Assembly (NCBI GenBank): GCA_902778855.1
Contig: CACYZM010000021.1
Location: forward strand, 1-39,675
DNA length: 39,675 nt
DNA from: an uncultured Bacteroidia bacterium
GTDB taxonomy: Bacteria > Bacteroidota > Bacteroidia > Bacteroidales > UBA932
Direction: 5' to 3'
Every line of letters starts with the position of its first letter. The stretch's first letter is position 1. Below are positions 1 to 8,728 of this stretch, in pieces. Both the position numbers and the translations under genes were made by a program. The notes under the pieces are model-generated. The model searched no databases. It had not been told where the DNA came from and worked only from the letters and a program-made list of their open reading frames with translations.

Positions 1-1
1 G

Positions 2-646
2 ATATCGGCCATCCTGATGCTGATCATCCAGCAAGTGATGTTCTATGGCATGGGCATGTCCGTAGGGACGATGCGCGAGGAGAACCGCAGTTTCGCCTCT
101 CTGCCGGATACTCTGACGGGAAGGGGCGTGGGCCGTGTGGTCCTCGGACGCGGAGCCGTTTACTGGCTGCTTTTCATGATCATCGGCATCTACGTGTGCT
201 GCGTCGTTCCGGCGATGTTCGGCTTTCCGCAGCGGGGCCGTTTTCAGGACGTTCTCATCCTGCTCGCCTTGTTCGTCACCGTTTGCATCTTTTTCTCCAT
301 GACCTGGACGACGCTGGTGACGCGGCGTGAATCTGCCTTTCTGTTGTTCCTGTTCATGTCGCCGGTATGTGTGTTCCTGACGGGTTTCAGCTGGCCGACG
401 ACGGCCTTCCCGGGTTTCTGGAAACTGTTCTCCTACCTGTTCCCGTCCACCTTCGGCTGTCAGGCTTTCATCAACCTGAACACGGCGGGTGCTCCGCTCC
501 AGGTCGTCGCTCCGCAGCTCCGCGCCCTGTGCATCCAAGGGGTGGTTTATTACATCCTTGCCTGTGCGGCGGTGTATGTGGAGAATTTCGTAGGCAGGAA
601 GTCCAACACGACCCGGTTGAACTCGTCGGGCATTTGTTCGCGATAA
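2..646 (+). CDS. ABC-2 type transporter permease, C-terminal part (5' truncated by window)
   Basis: This is the C-terminal part of a membrane permease. The open frame runs back to the first bases of the window (I-S-A-I-L before the first Met), so the start lies outside. Several hydrophobic segments are visible (around VYWLLFMIIGIYVCCVV, LILLALFVTVCIFF, FLLFLFMSPVCVFLTGF and the C-terminal VVYYILACAAVYV). The layout, with an FSWPTTAFP loop before the penultimate helix, is that of ABC-2/YhgE-type permeases that work with an ATPase in drug, polysaccharide or lipid export. In Bacteroidota such genes often follow an HlyD-like membrane-fusion gene, which would lie upstream and cannot be seen. It converges on the lipoprotein gene ending at 675. 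The family is fairly sure; the substrate is unknown. Confidence 0.75.
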   Translation: MSAILMLIIQQVMFYGMGMSVGTMREENRSFASLPDTLTGRGVGRVVLGRGAVYWLLFMIIGIYVCCVVPAMFGFPQRGRFQDVLILLALFVTVCIFFSMTWTTLVTRRESAFLLFLFMSPVCVFLTGFSWPTTAFPGFWKLFSYLFPSTFGCQAFINLNTAGAPLQVVAPQLRALCIQGVVYYILACAAVYVENFVGRKSNTTRLNSSGICSR

Positions 647-674
647 GGTAAACCTTGCTTTTTATGCCTTGTTT

Positions 675-1529
675 TCAGAACTTGAAGCTGAAGCGGTAGA
701 TTTTGGGAGAGTCTTCGTCGCTGCCGACCCAGACATAACCATGGGTGCGGTCGACGCAGATGGATTCGGCGTTTTCGATGGAAGGAATGTCGTAGGAGGC
801 CAGCAGGTCGAAGGTCTCGGCTGAAAAAAGGAAAAGTTTGCAGGCGTCGGAGTCGGTGACCCAGAGCCAGTTCTTCACGGGATCGTAGCAGAGCCCGGCG
901 ATTTCTTCGATCAGGGACGTCTCGTCCATCAGACTCCGGCGGGAGACGATGGTCCCGTCGAGCTTGCAGGTCCAGAGCAGAGCGTCTTCCTGACTGCCGA
1001 CGAAGAGGAGACTGTCCTTGTAAAAACTGATGCCTTCCAGCCCGTTGTTGTCGAAGTCCTCCTCTACGGCTTCCTTGATATAAAACAAGGTATCGAGCGT
1101 CTGATAGTCGGGGGCCTTGAGTCGGCAGACCATCTGGTCGCCCTCGACGGCGATGTACAGGTCGCCGGTGGCGGGGTTGAGGGTAATGCCTTCAGCGTCC
1201 AATCTGGTTTTTAAGACGGGCGTAACGACGCCGGAGAACGATACTTTGCAGATCGCCCCTTCGTCGCCGACGGCCCAGAGCGCTGTCGAGTCTTTCGTCA
1301 TACACAGGCCGGATAACTCCTCGACCCGCGCCTTGATGACCTGGCAGGCGCCCATTTCGGGCACCTTCCGGGGCTTTCCGCCGCTCGACTTTTCGGTTTT
1401 CTCTTTCTGCTCCGGCTTGGCGATGCCCCGATTGGCCAGCGGGTCTTCACACGCGCAAGCCCCTGCCAGGAGCAGCAGGGGCATCAGGCGCAGGAAGATT
1501 CGGATCACGAAACGGGTGACGCTATTCAC
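675..1529 (-). CDS. SdiA-regulated-type beta-propeller lipoprotein
   Basis: A 284-residue secreted protein starting at a GTG (complement of 1527-1529) that overlaps the end of the upstream transporter frame (ancestral stop at 1522), which suggests translational coupling. The N-terminus has a basic segment, a hydrophobic core and a Cys cluster (LLLLAGACAC), so lipidation at the outer membrane is likely, although the lipobox is not canonical. A charged Lys/Glu linker follows (residues about 35-55). The rest has recurring blade-like units (ELSGLCMTKDSTALWAVGDEG, LDAEGITLNPATGDLYIA, NGLEGISF, EIAGLCYDP, ESICVDRTHGYVWVGSDE) typical of the SdiA-regulated/phytase-like propeller family. Members are extracytoplasmic and mostly uncharacterised. 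It is the last gene of the minus-strand arm of the PUL; its role there is unknown. Confidence 0.8.
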   Translation of the reverse strand: MNSVTRFVIRIFLRLMPLLLLAGACACEDPLANRGIAKPEQKEKTEKSSGGKPRKVPEMGACQVIKARVEELSGLCMTKDSTALWAVGDEGAICKVSFSGVVTPVLKTRLDAEGITLNPATGDLYIAVEGDQMVCRLKAPDYQTLDTLFYIKEAVEEDFDNNGLEGISFYKDSLLFVGSQEDALLWTCKLDGTIVSRRSLMDETSLIEEIAGLCYDPVKNWLWVTDSDACKLFLFSAETFDLLASYDIPSIENAESICVDRTHGYVWVGSDEDSPKIYRFSFKF

Positions 1530-2339
1530 GGCTGAAGATCAGCACGCAGCTGATGGCTGCCACGATACCGATGATCTGCGGGACCGTGGGGATGGCTGCG
1601 TAGAGGATGAGGGAAGCATGGCTTTGCCGTAGCGGTTGGCGTACACCAGGGTGAAGGCGCCGATGGCGTTCAGGATCTGGACGAAGAACACCTTCGTCAG
1701 CTCGCCCCAGCCCTGCGAGGTGATGCCGGAACCGTCGCCCATCAGCAGGGCCACGGGAATCAGCAGCACCGCCGCGATGGCCATATACACGAATACGCTT
1801 TCGGCGTCGGGCGTGGAATTGTTGGCCAACTTCATCACAAAGGCCTGGATACCCCAGCAGATGAACACGACCGAGGCGTACACGATCCAGATCCAGCTCT
1901 TGGCATTGCCGTCCGTATTGTCGGGCAGGGCGAAGCACACGAGCGCCACGAACGCCAGGGCGATACCCACGATGCCCAGCTTGGAAACCCTTTCCTTCAG
2001 GAAAATGGCCGACAGCAGCACGGTCACGATCGGGGCGACCGAAATCATCGGCATCACCAGGTAGGCCGGTGCGTAGTCCAGGGCCAGGAACAGCACCAGC
2101 TGTCCGCCGGCGCCCAGCAGACCCACGGCCAAGCTCAGAAGCGTGGGCTTGGTGCGGATGTCCAGTTTGAACTTGATGTTGATGAGCGCGGCGATGGCGC
2201 AGGGGATCATGCTCAGGGCCCAGACGACGTAGACCAGGTTCTTGGGAAGGGTGGTCTGGTCGGAGAAGGCGCCCCAGACGCCCCAGGTGATCATGGTGAT
2301 CAGGGCGTAAAGCAGCCAGTTGTGTTTTTTTTCTGCCAT
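1522..2339 (-). pseudogene. DMT/EamA-family transporter, frameshifted near 1617
   Basis: A multi-spanning inner-membrane transporter of the drug/metabolite superfamily, about ten helices, starting ITMITWGVWGAFSDQ. The frame from the ATG at 2339 is convincing to the conserved YANRYGKA near 1620, then degenerates into a Ser/Pro-rich tail ending at 1539. The overlapping minus frame supplies the expected last helix (ASLILYAAIPTVPQIIGIV...) and stops at 1522. Adding one base at about 1617 gives a continuous 272-residue protein, normal for the family. The gene sits between the repressor (12 bp gap) and the propeller lipoprotein, so an import role for the PUL's monosaccharide is a reasonable inference. 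The break could be a real mutation or an assembly indel. Confidence 0.75.
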
Positions 2340-2351
2340 GGCGAATAATGA

Positions 2352-3143
2352 TTATTGATCGACGTCCACGATGTGCAGCGTGATCTGCGATTTTTCGATG
2401 TATTCCTTGAATTCGGGGGAGATGTGATTGTCGGTGACGATGGTCGTGATCTTGTCGAGCGAGGCGATATGCGCGAAGGTCCGGCGTCCGAATTTGCTGG
2501 AGTCGAACACGGCGATCACTTCCTTGGCGGCGCCGATCATGGCCTGGTTGAGGCTGGCCTCTTCCAGACTGGGGGTGGAGAGGCCGTCTTTGATGCTGAT
2601 GCTGTCGACGCCGAGGAACAGTTTGTCGCAGAAAATGTTTTTGAGCGCGGATTCGGAGATCATGCCGACCGTGGAGTGGGAGACGGCGCGCATCGTGCCG
2701 CCGAGCACGATGACCGTGAAGCGGTTGTAGTTGTTGAGCGTGATGGCGATGTCCAGCGCGTTGGTGATGATGGTCAGGTGGTTGAACCCTTCCAGATTTT
2801 TGGCGACTTCCATGGTCGTGGTGCCGGAATCGAAGATGATCCGTTCCCCGTCGTGGATCATGGAGGCCGCATATTTGCCGATCAGCTGTTTTTCCCGGGC
2901 GTGGAGCCGCTGCTTGCTGCTGATCGACATGTCATCGAAATCGTCCGATTGGTGAAGGATGATGGCGCCGCCTTTTACCCGGACCAGCAGCTTGCGCTCT
3001 TCCAGGACGGCGAGGTCTTTCCGGATGGACACTTCGGACACGCCGAAAACCTCGACCAGTTGTTCCACGAAGACACGGCCCTCCGTGTGGAGCATGTTCA
3101 ATATTTTGCTTCTTCTTTCTTCAATGGAATATTTTCTTTTCAT
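2352..3143 (-). CDS. DeoR/AgaR-family transcriptional repressor
   Basis: A 263-residue regulator of the DeoR family. Residues about 6-60 form the N-terminal winged helix-turn-helix, with the family signature around VSEVSIRKDLAVLE (35-48). The C-terminal part is the DeoR sensor domain of the sugar-isomerase-like fold, with DSGTTT at about 105-110, ITNALDIA, LGGTMR and the closing VFDSSKFGRR segment. Family members bind phosphorylated sugars and release DNA. It is divergent from agaS, separated by a 272-bp AT-rich region carrying repeated TTTCGTTTC motifs, so it very probably controls both arms of the PUL and senses an intermediate such as a hexosamine or tagatose phosphate (inference). A transporter and lipoprotein gene lie downstream in the same operon. 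Confidence 0.92.
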   Translation of the reverse strand: MKRKYSIEERRSKILNMLHTEGRVFVEQLVEVFGVSEVSIRKDLAVLEERKLLVRVKGGAIILHQSDDFDDMSISSKQRLHAREKQLIGKYAASMIHDGERIIFDSGTTTMEVAKNLEGFNHLTIITNALDIAITLNNYNRFTVIVLGGTMRAVSHSTVGMISESALKNIFCDKLFLGVDSISIKDGLSTPSLEEASLNQAMIGAAKEVIAVFDSSKFGRRTFAHIASLDKITTIVTDNHISPEFKEYIEKSQITLHIVDVDQ

Positions 3144-3168
3144 GGTGGTGCGATTTATCGGGTTGGAG

Positions 3169-3282
3169 CGAAAGTTTTGGTTTCGTTTCTAAAGAAACAC
3201 TTGCAAGATAGTAATTATTCTTTTGATTCGAAAATTTAGTTTTCAAAAGTTTCGGAATTAAAGAATAAACTTTCGTTTCAAA
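3169..3282. promoter_or_regulatory. Candidate operator region with repeated TTTCGTTTC motifs
   Basis: Two identical TTTCGTTTC copies lie at 3181-3189 and 3271-3279. The opposite orientation (CGAAA) is seen at 3169-3173 and 3229-3233, and a related GTTTCGGAATT stands at 3249-3259. The region lies between the divergent repressor gene and agaS and upstream of the predicted agaS promoter. DeoR-type repressors commonly use several dispersed short sites, so these are plausible operators. No binding evidence is available. Confidence 0.45.
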
Positions 3283-3332
3283 CCGAATTCCTAACGCAAA
3301 CTTACAAAAAATAAGAAAATAACCCAAAATTT

Positions 3333-3364
3333 TTTGTCGAAAAATAAATTTATTGTTAGATTTG
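3333..3364 (+). promoter_or_regulatory. Bacteroides-type promoter for agaS and the PUL operon
   Basis: TTTG at 3333-3336 and TAGATTTG at 3357-3364 match the Bacteroides consensus TTTG / TAnnTTTG with the expected 20-bp spacer. Transcription would begin around 3370, giving a leader of about 45 nt before the ATG at 3416. Confidence 0.7.
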
Positions 3365-3415
3365 CACTAACGAGTAAAATCGGATAATCCGAGTTAACGA
3401 TAATACCTTTATATT

Positions 3416-4459
3416 ATGCTCACATTGGACTGCCATACAATCCGCGAGATTGCCCATCAGCCGAAGATGTGGAGAGAAACATTCGGCGTCGTCAGCGCAA
3501 ATCGGGCCGGGATCCAAAAATTCTTTGCCGCCAACGGTCTTGGCAAGGATACCCGCATCGTGCTGACCGGAGCCGGCACCTCGGCCTTCGTGGCCGATAC
3601 CGCTGTCTGCCTGTTCATGCAGGACGGCTTCAGCAAGGCCCGCTCCGTCGCCACGACCGACATCGTGTCGGCGCCCCATTCCTTCCTCAGTCCGGATGAC
3701 AAACTCTTTGTCTCCTTCGCCCGTTCCGGCAACAGCCCCGAAAGCGTTGCCGCCTATCGGATTGCCCGCAAATTCTGTCCGGGTGCCCGTCACCTGATCA
3801 TTACCTGCAACCCCGACGGCTGCCTGGCCCGGGAGGCCGATCCGAATGATGACTTCGTCGTCGTTCTTCCCGACGGGACGAACGACCGGAGCTTGGCCAT
3901 GACCAGCAGTTTCACCTCCATGCTGATCGCCTGCCTGCTGTGCAAGAACATCGATACACTCGAAGCCGAGCAGGCCCGGCTGGAAGCCGCCGCCGCTTTC
4001 GCCTCCCGCATCCTGGAAGACGATGTGACGGAAGCCCTGCAGAAAACCACGGAGAAAAACATCTGCCGCGCCGTGTTCCTCGGCTCCGGCCCCCTCAAGG
4101 GCATCGCCTGCGAAAGCCACCTCAAGCTGCAGGAACTGACCGACGGCCAGATCATGTGCTCGTTCGACTCCTTCATGGGCCTGCGTCACGGCCCCAAGGC
4201 TGTCGTGAACGAACGCACGCTTGTCGTTTACCTGATGAGCGACGATCCCTACACGCGCCGCTATGAACTGGACCTGATCGAACAGGTCGACCGCGAAAAC
4301 CGTCCCGCTGCGCAGATCATCGTTTCCCTCACTCCCTCGGGCGTGAAGGGTGTCGATCCCTGGCAAAAGGCCTTAATCCCGACAAGCCTTCGGTGCGGGG
4401 CACGATCTCCCGCGTGGTCAGCGGCGTTAAAATTTATGAGTATTAAAAAACAAGTATGA
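3416..4459 (+). pseudogene. agaS: AgaS-type ketose/aldose isomerase-deaminase, 3' part disrupted
   Basis: A tandem SIS-domain enzyme of the AgaS family (galactosamine-6-phosphate deaminase/isomerase, giving tagatose-6-phosphate). The first SIS domain carries VLTGAGTSAFVADT, SFARSGNSPESVAAYR and TSSFTSM; the second carries FLGSGPLKGIACESHLKLQELT, GLRHGPKAVV and SDDPYTRRYELDLI, all typical. After GVDPWQK (about 4369) the frame leaves the family: it ends in an unrelated tail at 4459. The adjacent plus frame encodes the genuine family C-terminus GLNPDKPSVRG, then SRVVSGVKIYEY, with a stop at 4444-4446. The two parts abut directly, although family members have several dozen residues between them, so an out-of-frame deletion rather than a single indel is indicated. 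It is the first gene of the PUL operon. The enzyme as read is probably inactive or altered, unless the assembly is wrong. Confidence 0.8.
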
Positions 4460-5715
4460 AGATGAGTACCAGAACGAACATAGATGAGACTCCCAAATTG
4501 AGAAGACTGCTGGACCGTATCGGGGAACTGAAAGCGGCGGGTCATAAGCCGATGACCCTCCTTGCCGTCTGCCCGAACTCTCCAGCAGTCATCAAGGCGG
4601 CCTTCCGCGCCGCCAAACGCAACAATGCGCCGATCCTGTTTGCCGCCACGCTCAACCAGGTTGACTGTGACGGCGGCTATACCGGCATGACCCAGGAAGA
4701 CTTCGTCCGCGTGATGAAGGTGGAAGCCGCCCGAAACCACTACACCGGACCGTTCCTGGCCTGCATCGACCATGGCGGACCCTGGCTCAAAGATATCCAG
4801 ACCCTCGAAATGTGGCCTTACGAGAAGGCGATGGAAGGGGTCAAGCGCTCCTATGAGGCGGCGCTGCTGGCCGGCTACGAACTGATCCACGTCGATCCGA
4901 CCGTGGACCGCTTCCTGCCCAAAGGCAAAATCATCGACATCGAAGTGGTCGCCGCACGGACGATCGAACTGATCACCCATATCGAGAATTTCCGCAAAGA
5001 GCGGGGGCTCGCTCCCATTGCCTACGAAGTCGGCACGGAAGAAGTGCACGGCGGTCTGGCCGACATGTCTGTCTTCAACAAGTTCCTCGGCCTGCTCAAG
5101 GAAGGCCTTGCGAAGAACGGTTGCTCCGACGCCTGGCCGTGCTTCGTCGTCGGCAAGGTCGGTACGGACCTCCATACCACCTTCTTCGATCCCGACGTGG
5201 CGCGCCAGCTGACCTCGACGGTCGCCCAGTACGGCAGCTTTATCAAGGGCCACTACACCGACGACGTGGAGAATCCCGAAGAATACCCGGTCACCGGCAT
5301 GGGCGCCGCCAACGTCGGTCCGGAATTCACCGTTTCGGAATACAACGCCCTGGAAGAACTGGAAGCCGTGGAGGATGAACTGTATGCGGCGGGCCGCGTC
5401 CCGATGCATTCCCATATGACGGCCATCCTCAAGCGCCTCGTCGTCGAGTCGGGCCGCTGGAAGAAGTGGGTGCACGGCAACGAGTCGCCCGACGACTTCG
5501 CCTCCATCACCCCGGACCGCCAGCGCTGGCTCATCCAGACCGGCGCCCGCTACATCTGGCAGAAGCCCGAAGCCGTGGCCGCCCGCCGGATGCTCTACGA
5601 CAACCTGGCCCTCAACGGCATCGACGCCGAAGGCATCGTGCTCTCCACGATCGAGCGGGCCATCGACAAATATTACGTCGCCTTCAACCTGGTCAACCTC
5701 AACGCCCTCTTATGA
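4456..5715 (+). CDS. gatZ: Class II D-tagatose-bisphosphate aldolase, non-catalytic subunit family (GatZ/KbaZ)
   Basis: A 419-residue cytoplasmic protein of the GatZ/KbaZ family. Recognisable blocks include PMTLLAVCPNSPAVIKAAFR, the DCDGGYTGMT region, ACIDHGGPW, ELIHVDPTVDR, AYEVGTEEVHGGL, VVGKVGTDLHTTFFD and the C-terminal IDKYYVAFNLVNLN. In enterobacteria the subunit stabilises the catalytic partner GatY/KbaY, which splits tagatose-1,6-bisphosphate into dihydroxyacetone phosphate and glyceraldehyde-3-phosphate. No GatY-like gene is in the window, so the partner is elsewhere or this protein works alone. It begins just after the damaged agaS and overlaps the following kinase by ATGA (5712-5715). 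An in-frame ATG two codons later (4462) could be the true start. Confidence 0.88.
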   Translation: MKMSTRTNIDETPKLRRLLDRIGELKAAGHKPMTLLAVCPNSPAVIKAAFRAAKRNNAPILFAATLNQVDCDGGYTGMTQEDFVRVMKVEAARNHYTGPFLACIDHGGPWLKDIQTLEMWPYEKAMEGVKRSYEAALLAGYELIHVDPTVDRFLPKGKIIDIEVVAARTIELITHIENFRKERGLAPIAYEVGTEEVHGGLADMSVFNKFLGLLKEGLAKNGCSDAWPCFVVGKVGTDLHTTFFDPDVARQLTSTVAQYGSFIKGHYTDDVENPEEYPVTGMGAANVGPEFTVSEYNALEELEAVEDELYAAGRVPMHSHMTAILKRLVVESGRWKKWVHGNESPDDFASITPDRQRWLIQTGARYIWQKPEAVAARRMLYDNLALNGIDAEGIVLSTIERAIDKYYVAFNLVNLNALL

Positions 5716-6662
5716 AAAAGTTCGACATCCTGGCGCTCGGCGAGCTGAACGTGGACCTTCTCCTCAACCGGATCGGGGGCTTTCCCGAAATCGGCAAGGA
5801 GATCTTCGCCCAGGAGATGACCCTGACGCTCGGCAGTTCCACCGCCATCTTTGCGGCCAATGCCGCGACGCTCGGACCGAAGGTCTCGTTCCTCGGCATG
5901 ATCGGCCGCGACAGCTTCGGCGACGTGGTCAAATCGTCGCTGCGGCAGCGCAAGGTCGACATCTCCAACCTCATCGAGGTGGACGATGCCGCCACCGGCC
6001 TGACCGCCATCCTCAATTACGACAACGACCGGGCGAACGTCACGTATCCCGGCGCCATGAGCCGCATGGGTGTCAAGGATATCCGTCCGGAGATCATCCG
6101 CGAGGCGAAACACGTCCACATCTCCTCGATCTTCCTGCAGGAGACGCTTCACCGCGAACTCTACGAGATCGTGAAGCTCGTGAAGGACTGCGGCGCCACG
6201 CTTTCGATGGACGTCCAGTTCGACCCCGAGGAGACCTGGGAATTCGATTGCGCCCAGATTCTCCCGCTCGTGGACATCTTCATGCCCAACGAGCAGGAAC
6301 TGATGGCCATCACCCGCAAGGACTCCGTGGAAGAGGCCGTTGCGGTCATCCGGCCGTATGCCAACGTGACCGTCGTCAAGATGGGCACGCGCGGTTCGCT
6401 GGTCGTCACCCGCGAGCAGGAACACTTCCTGCCGGCCATGCTCAACAAATCGGTGGTCGACGCCATCGGCGCCGGCGACAGCTACAATGCCGGCTTCATC
6501 ACGGGCTATGTCCAGGGCAAAGACCTGGAGACATGCCAGTGGCTCGGCAACCTCACCGGTGCGATCAACACCACGGCCGCCGGCGGCACGGGCGCCTTCT
6601 CCTCGAAGGAAGCCGTCTGCCAGGCCGCACAGCAATATTTCGGACAGAAACTGGTCTTATGA
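5712..6662 (+). CDS. PfkB-family carbohydrate kinase (likely tagatose-6-phosphate or related sugar kinase)
   Basis: A 316-residue ribokinase-fold kinase. The ATG at 5712 overlaps the aldolase stop (ATGA). The open frame extends further upstream, but only this start gives the family N-terminus (DILALGELNVDLLL). Visible are the G-S-S substrate region (residues 41-43), PNEQEL (192-197) and the second PfkB signature DAIGAGDSYNAGF (250-262) with catalytic Asp256. Given AgaS and GatZ immediately upstream, phosphorylation of tagatose-6-phosphate to the 1,6-bisphosphate is the best guess; substrate identity cannot be read from sequence and fructose- or ribose-type substrates remain possible. It also overlaps the next gene by ATGA at 6659-6662, so the three genes are translationally coupled. 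Confidence 0.88.
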   Translation: MKKFDILALGELNVDLLLNRIGGFPEIGKEIFAQEMTLTLGSSTAIFAANAATLGPKVSFLGMIGRDSFGDVVKSSLRQRKVDISNLIEVDDAATGLTAILNYDNDRANVTYPGAMSRMGVKDIRPEIIREAKHVHISSIFLQETLHRELYEIVKLVKDCGATLSMDVQFDPEETWEFDCAQILPLVDIFMPNEQELMAITRKDSVEEAVAVIRPYANVTVVKMGTRGSLVVTREQEHFLPAMLNKSVVDAIGAGDSYNAGFITGYVQGKDLETCQWLGNLTGAINTTAAGGTGAFSSKEAVCQAAQQYFGQKLVL

Positions 6663-8707
6663 TGAAAACAAGATGCTTTGTCCTCTCGCTCGTCCTGGCC
6701 GCCCTGCCGTTCCTGACAGGTTGCGGTGGCAATGCCCTGCAGAACGGGGACATCTCCCTGTCCGCCGATAAGGACGGCAATCTGCAGCTGACTGCCGCAG
6801 GTGCGGTGACGCCCCTGCTGCAGGATGTCCCGGAATTGTCCGGCCTCCGGTCGGGCGGCGGACCTGTCGCCTTCTCGCCGGTCAGCGTCACGCGTCAGGA
6901 GGTCAGCGATTCCTTCGGGGAGGGCCGCAGCCTGGTGATGCGGAGTTCGTCCGCCGAAGGCTTGGTCCGTGTCGTGACCGTCGCTTCCTACGAACGCTTC
7001 CCGTCGACCCTGGTGGTCCGGGCCGTGTATGTCAACGGCTCGACCGCCGACATCGCCGTGGACGGCTGGTCGGTCTGCGACCTGAAGGTGAACGCCGCGG
7101 GCGACGATCCCTGCTTCTGGTCGTTCCAGGGGCAGTCGACGGAAGAACGCGACGACTGGCTCCTGCCGGTCGGCGACGGCTTCTTCCAGCAGAACTATAT
7201 GGGCATGAACAACTCCGACTATGGCGGCGGCGTTCCGGCCGTCTGCCTGTGGCGGCGCGATGCCGGCGTGATGATCGGTCATCTGGAGCCCAACCCGGTG
7301 CTGGTGAGCCTGCCCGTCTCCAAAAAGGCGGGAGAAGATTTCGCCACGATCGGCATCGAGAAAAAGTATGACGCGCCGGTGGTGCTGCATCCCGGCCAGA
7401 CTGTCGAGACCTGCCCGGCCTTCATCGCCGTGTTCCACGGCGACTGCTTCAGCGCCCTTCGCAACTATGCTTCCCTGCTGGAAGCGCAGGGTGTCGTGAT
7501 GCCCGAAAGCGAGCCGGCGGCCTTCGAGCCCGCCTGGTGCGCCTGGGGCTACGAGCGCCGCTTTACGATCGACGAGATCCTGGGCACGCTGCCGAAGGTC
7601 AAGGAGCTGGGCTTCAAGTGGGCCACGCTCGACGACGGCTACCAGATCGCCGAAGGCGACTGGGACCTTACGCCCGCCCGCTTCCCCCACGGAGACGCCG
7701 ATATGAAAATGCTGGTGGACCAGTTCCACGCCAACGGCCTCAAGGCCGAACTGTGGTGGGCGCCGCTGGCGGCCGACCCGGGTACCGCTTTCCTGAAGAA
7801 ATATCCCCAGTCCGTCATTCTGGACAAAGAGGGGAACCCGCAGGAAATCACCTGGTGGAACAGCTGGTATCTCTCGCCGGTCGATCCCGACGTCATCCGG
7901 GAACAGCAGGCTCTGGTGGCCAAGTTCCTGGGCGACTGGGGCTTCGACGGCCTGAAACTGGACGGTCAGCATATGAACGCCGTGGCACCGGACTACAACC
8001 CGGCCCATCATCCGGAAGATCCGGAAAAGGATGTCCGGGAACTGCCCGACTTCTTCAAGATGATCTACGAAACGGCCCGCGGCGTCAAACCGCATGCCGT
8101 GCTGCAGTTCTGCCCTTGCGGCGACTGCTTCTCCGTGTATCATCTGCCCTATGTCAACAAGACAGTCTCGTCCGATCCCGAAAGCAGCTGGCAGATCCGC
8201 ACCAAAGGCTATGTGCTCCGCGCCCTCGCGCCCCGCACGGCCTATTACGGCGACCACATCGAGCTTTCGGACGGCGGCAACGACTATCCGACCCAGCTGG
8301 GCATCGGCGCCGTCCTCGGCACCAAGTTCACCTGGCCCAAGGACAACCCGTACGTGCGCCACTCCTATGTGCTGACGCCCGAAAAGGAAGCCCTGCTGAA
8401 GAATGCGCTGGAGATCTATGAAACCAAGCGGCTCTCCGAAGGAGAACTCGTGCCGGGTCTCTATGACGTCTGCTACGACTTCCCCGAGACCTATGTCATC
8501 CGCAAGGACGACACGATGAACTATGCCTTCTATACGCGCGGACCGAAAGTGGAACGCGTGGAACTCCGGGGTCTTGAAAAAGGACGCGACTACCGGATTA
8601 CGGACTATTACAACCACGTGGATTACGGGGTGGTGACGGCATCGGAAAAGACGGTGCTCGACATCGCCTTCGACCACGCGCTGTTGTTGGAAGCGAAACA
8701 ACAGTAA
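6659..8707 (+). CDS. GH36-like alpha-galactosidase / alpha-N-acetylgalactosaminidase lipoprotein
   Basis: A 682-residue clan GH-D glycoside hydrolase. The signal peptide ends with lipobox LTGC (Cys22), so it is a lipoprotein, probably facing the periplasm or cell surface. Residues 25-280 form the N-terminal beta-sandwich. The (beta/alpha)8 barrel starts near PAWCAWGYERRF (291-302), followed by ATLDDGYQ (322-329), AELWWAPL (363-370), GLKLDGQ (431-437) and SSDPESS (504-510). By analogy with GH36, Asp435 in KLDGQ is the nucleophile and Asp506 the likely acid/base. A C-terminal beta domain follows. GH36 contains both alpha-galactosidases and alpha-N-acetylgalactosaminidases; the agaS and GH109 neighbours favour an alpha-GalNAc-containing substrate, but this is inference. 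Confidence 0.85.
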   Translation: MMKTRCFVLSLVLAALPFLTGCGGNALQNGDISLSADKDGNLQLTAAGAVTPLLQDVPELSGLRSGGGPVAFSPVSVTRQEVSDSFGEGRSLVMRSSSAEGLVRVVTVASYERFPSTLVVRAVYVNGSTADIAVDGWSVCDLKVNAAGDDPCFWSFQGQSTEERDDWLLPVGDGFFQQNYMGMNNSDYGGGVPAVCLWRRDAGVMIGHLEPNPVLVSLPVSKKAGEDFATIGIEKKYDAPVVLHPGQTVETCPAFIAVFHGDCFSALRNYASLLEAQGVVMPESEPAAFEPAWCAWGYERRFTIDEILGTLPKVKELGFKWATLDDGYQIAEGDWDLTPARFPHGDADMKMLVDQFHANGLKAELWWAPLAADPGTAFLKKYPQSVILDKEGNPQEITWWNSWYLSPVDPDVIREQQALVAKFLGDWGFDGLKLDGQHMNAVAPDYNPAHHPEDPEKDVRELPDFFKMIYETARGVKPHAVLQFCPCGDCFSVYHLPYVNKTVSSDPESSWQIRTKGYVLRALAPRTAYYGDHIELSDGGNDYPTQLGIGAVLGTKFTWPKDNPYVRHSYVLTPEKEALLKNALEIYETKRLSEGELVPGLYDVCYDFPETYVIRKDDTMNYAFYTRGPKVERVELRGLEKGRDYRITDYYNHVDYGVVTASEKTVLDIAFDHALLLEAKQQ

Positions 8708-8728
8708 CATCAACCATAAACACCATCT

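Noticed and set aside
8708-8728. Separate promoter for susC
   Set aside because: The 21-bp gap has no TAnnTTTG element; the gene appears to be transcribed from upstream.
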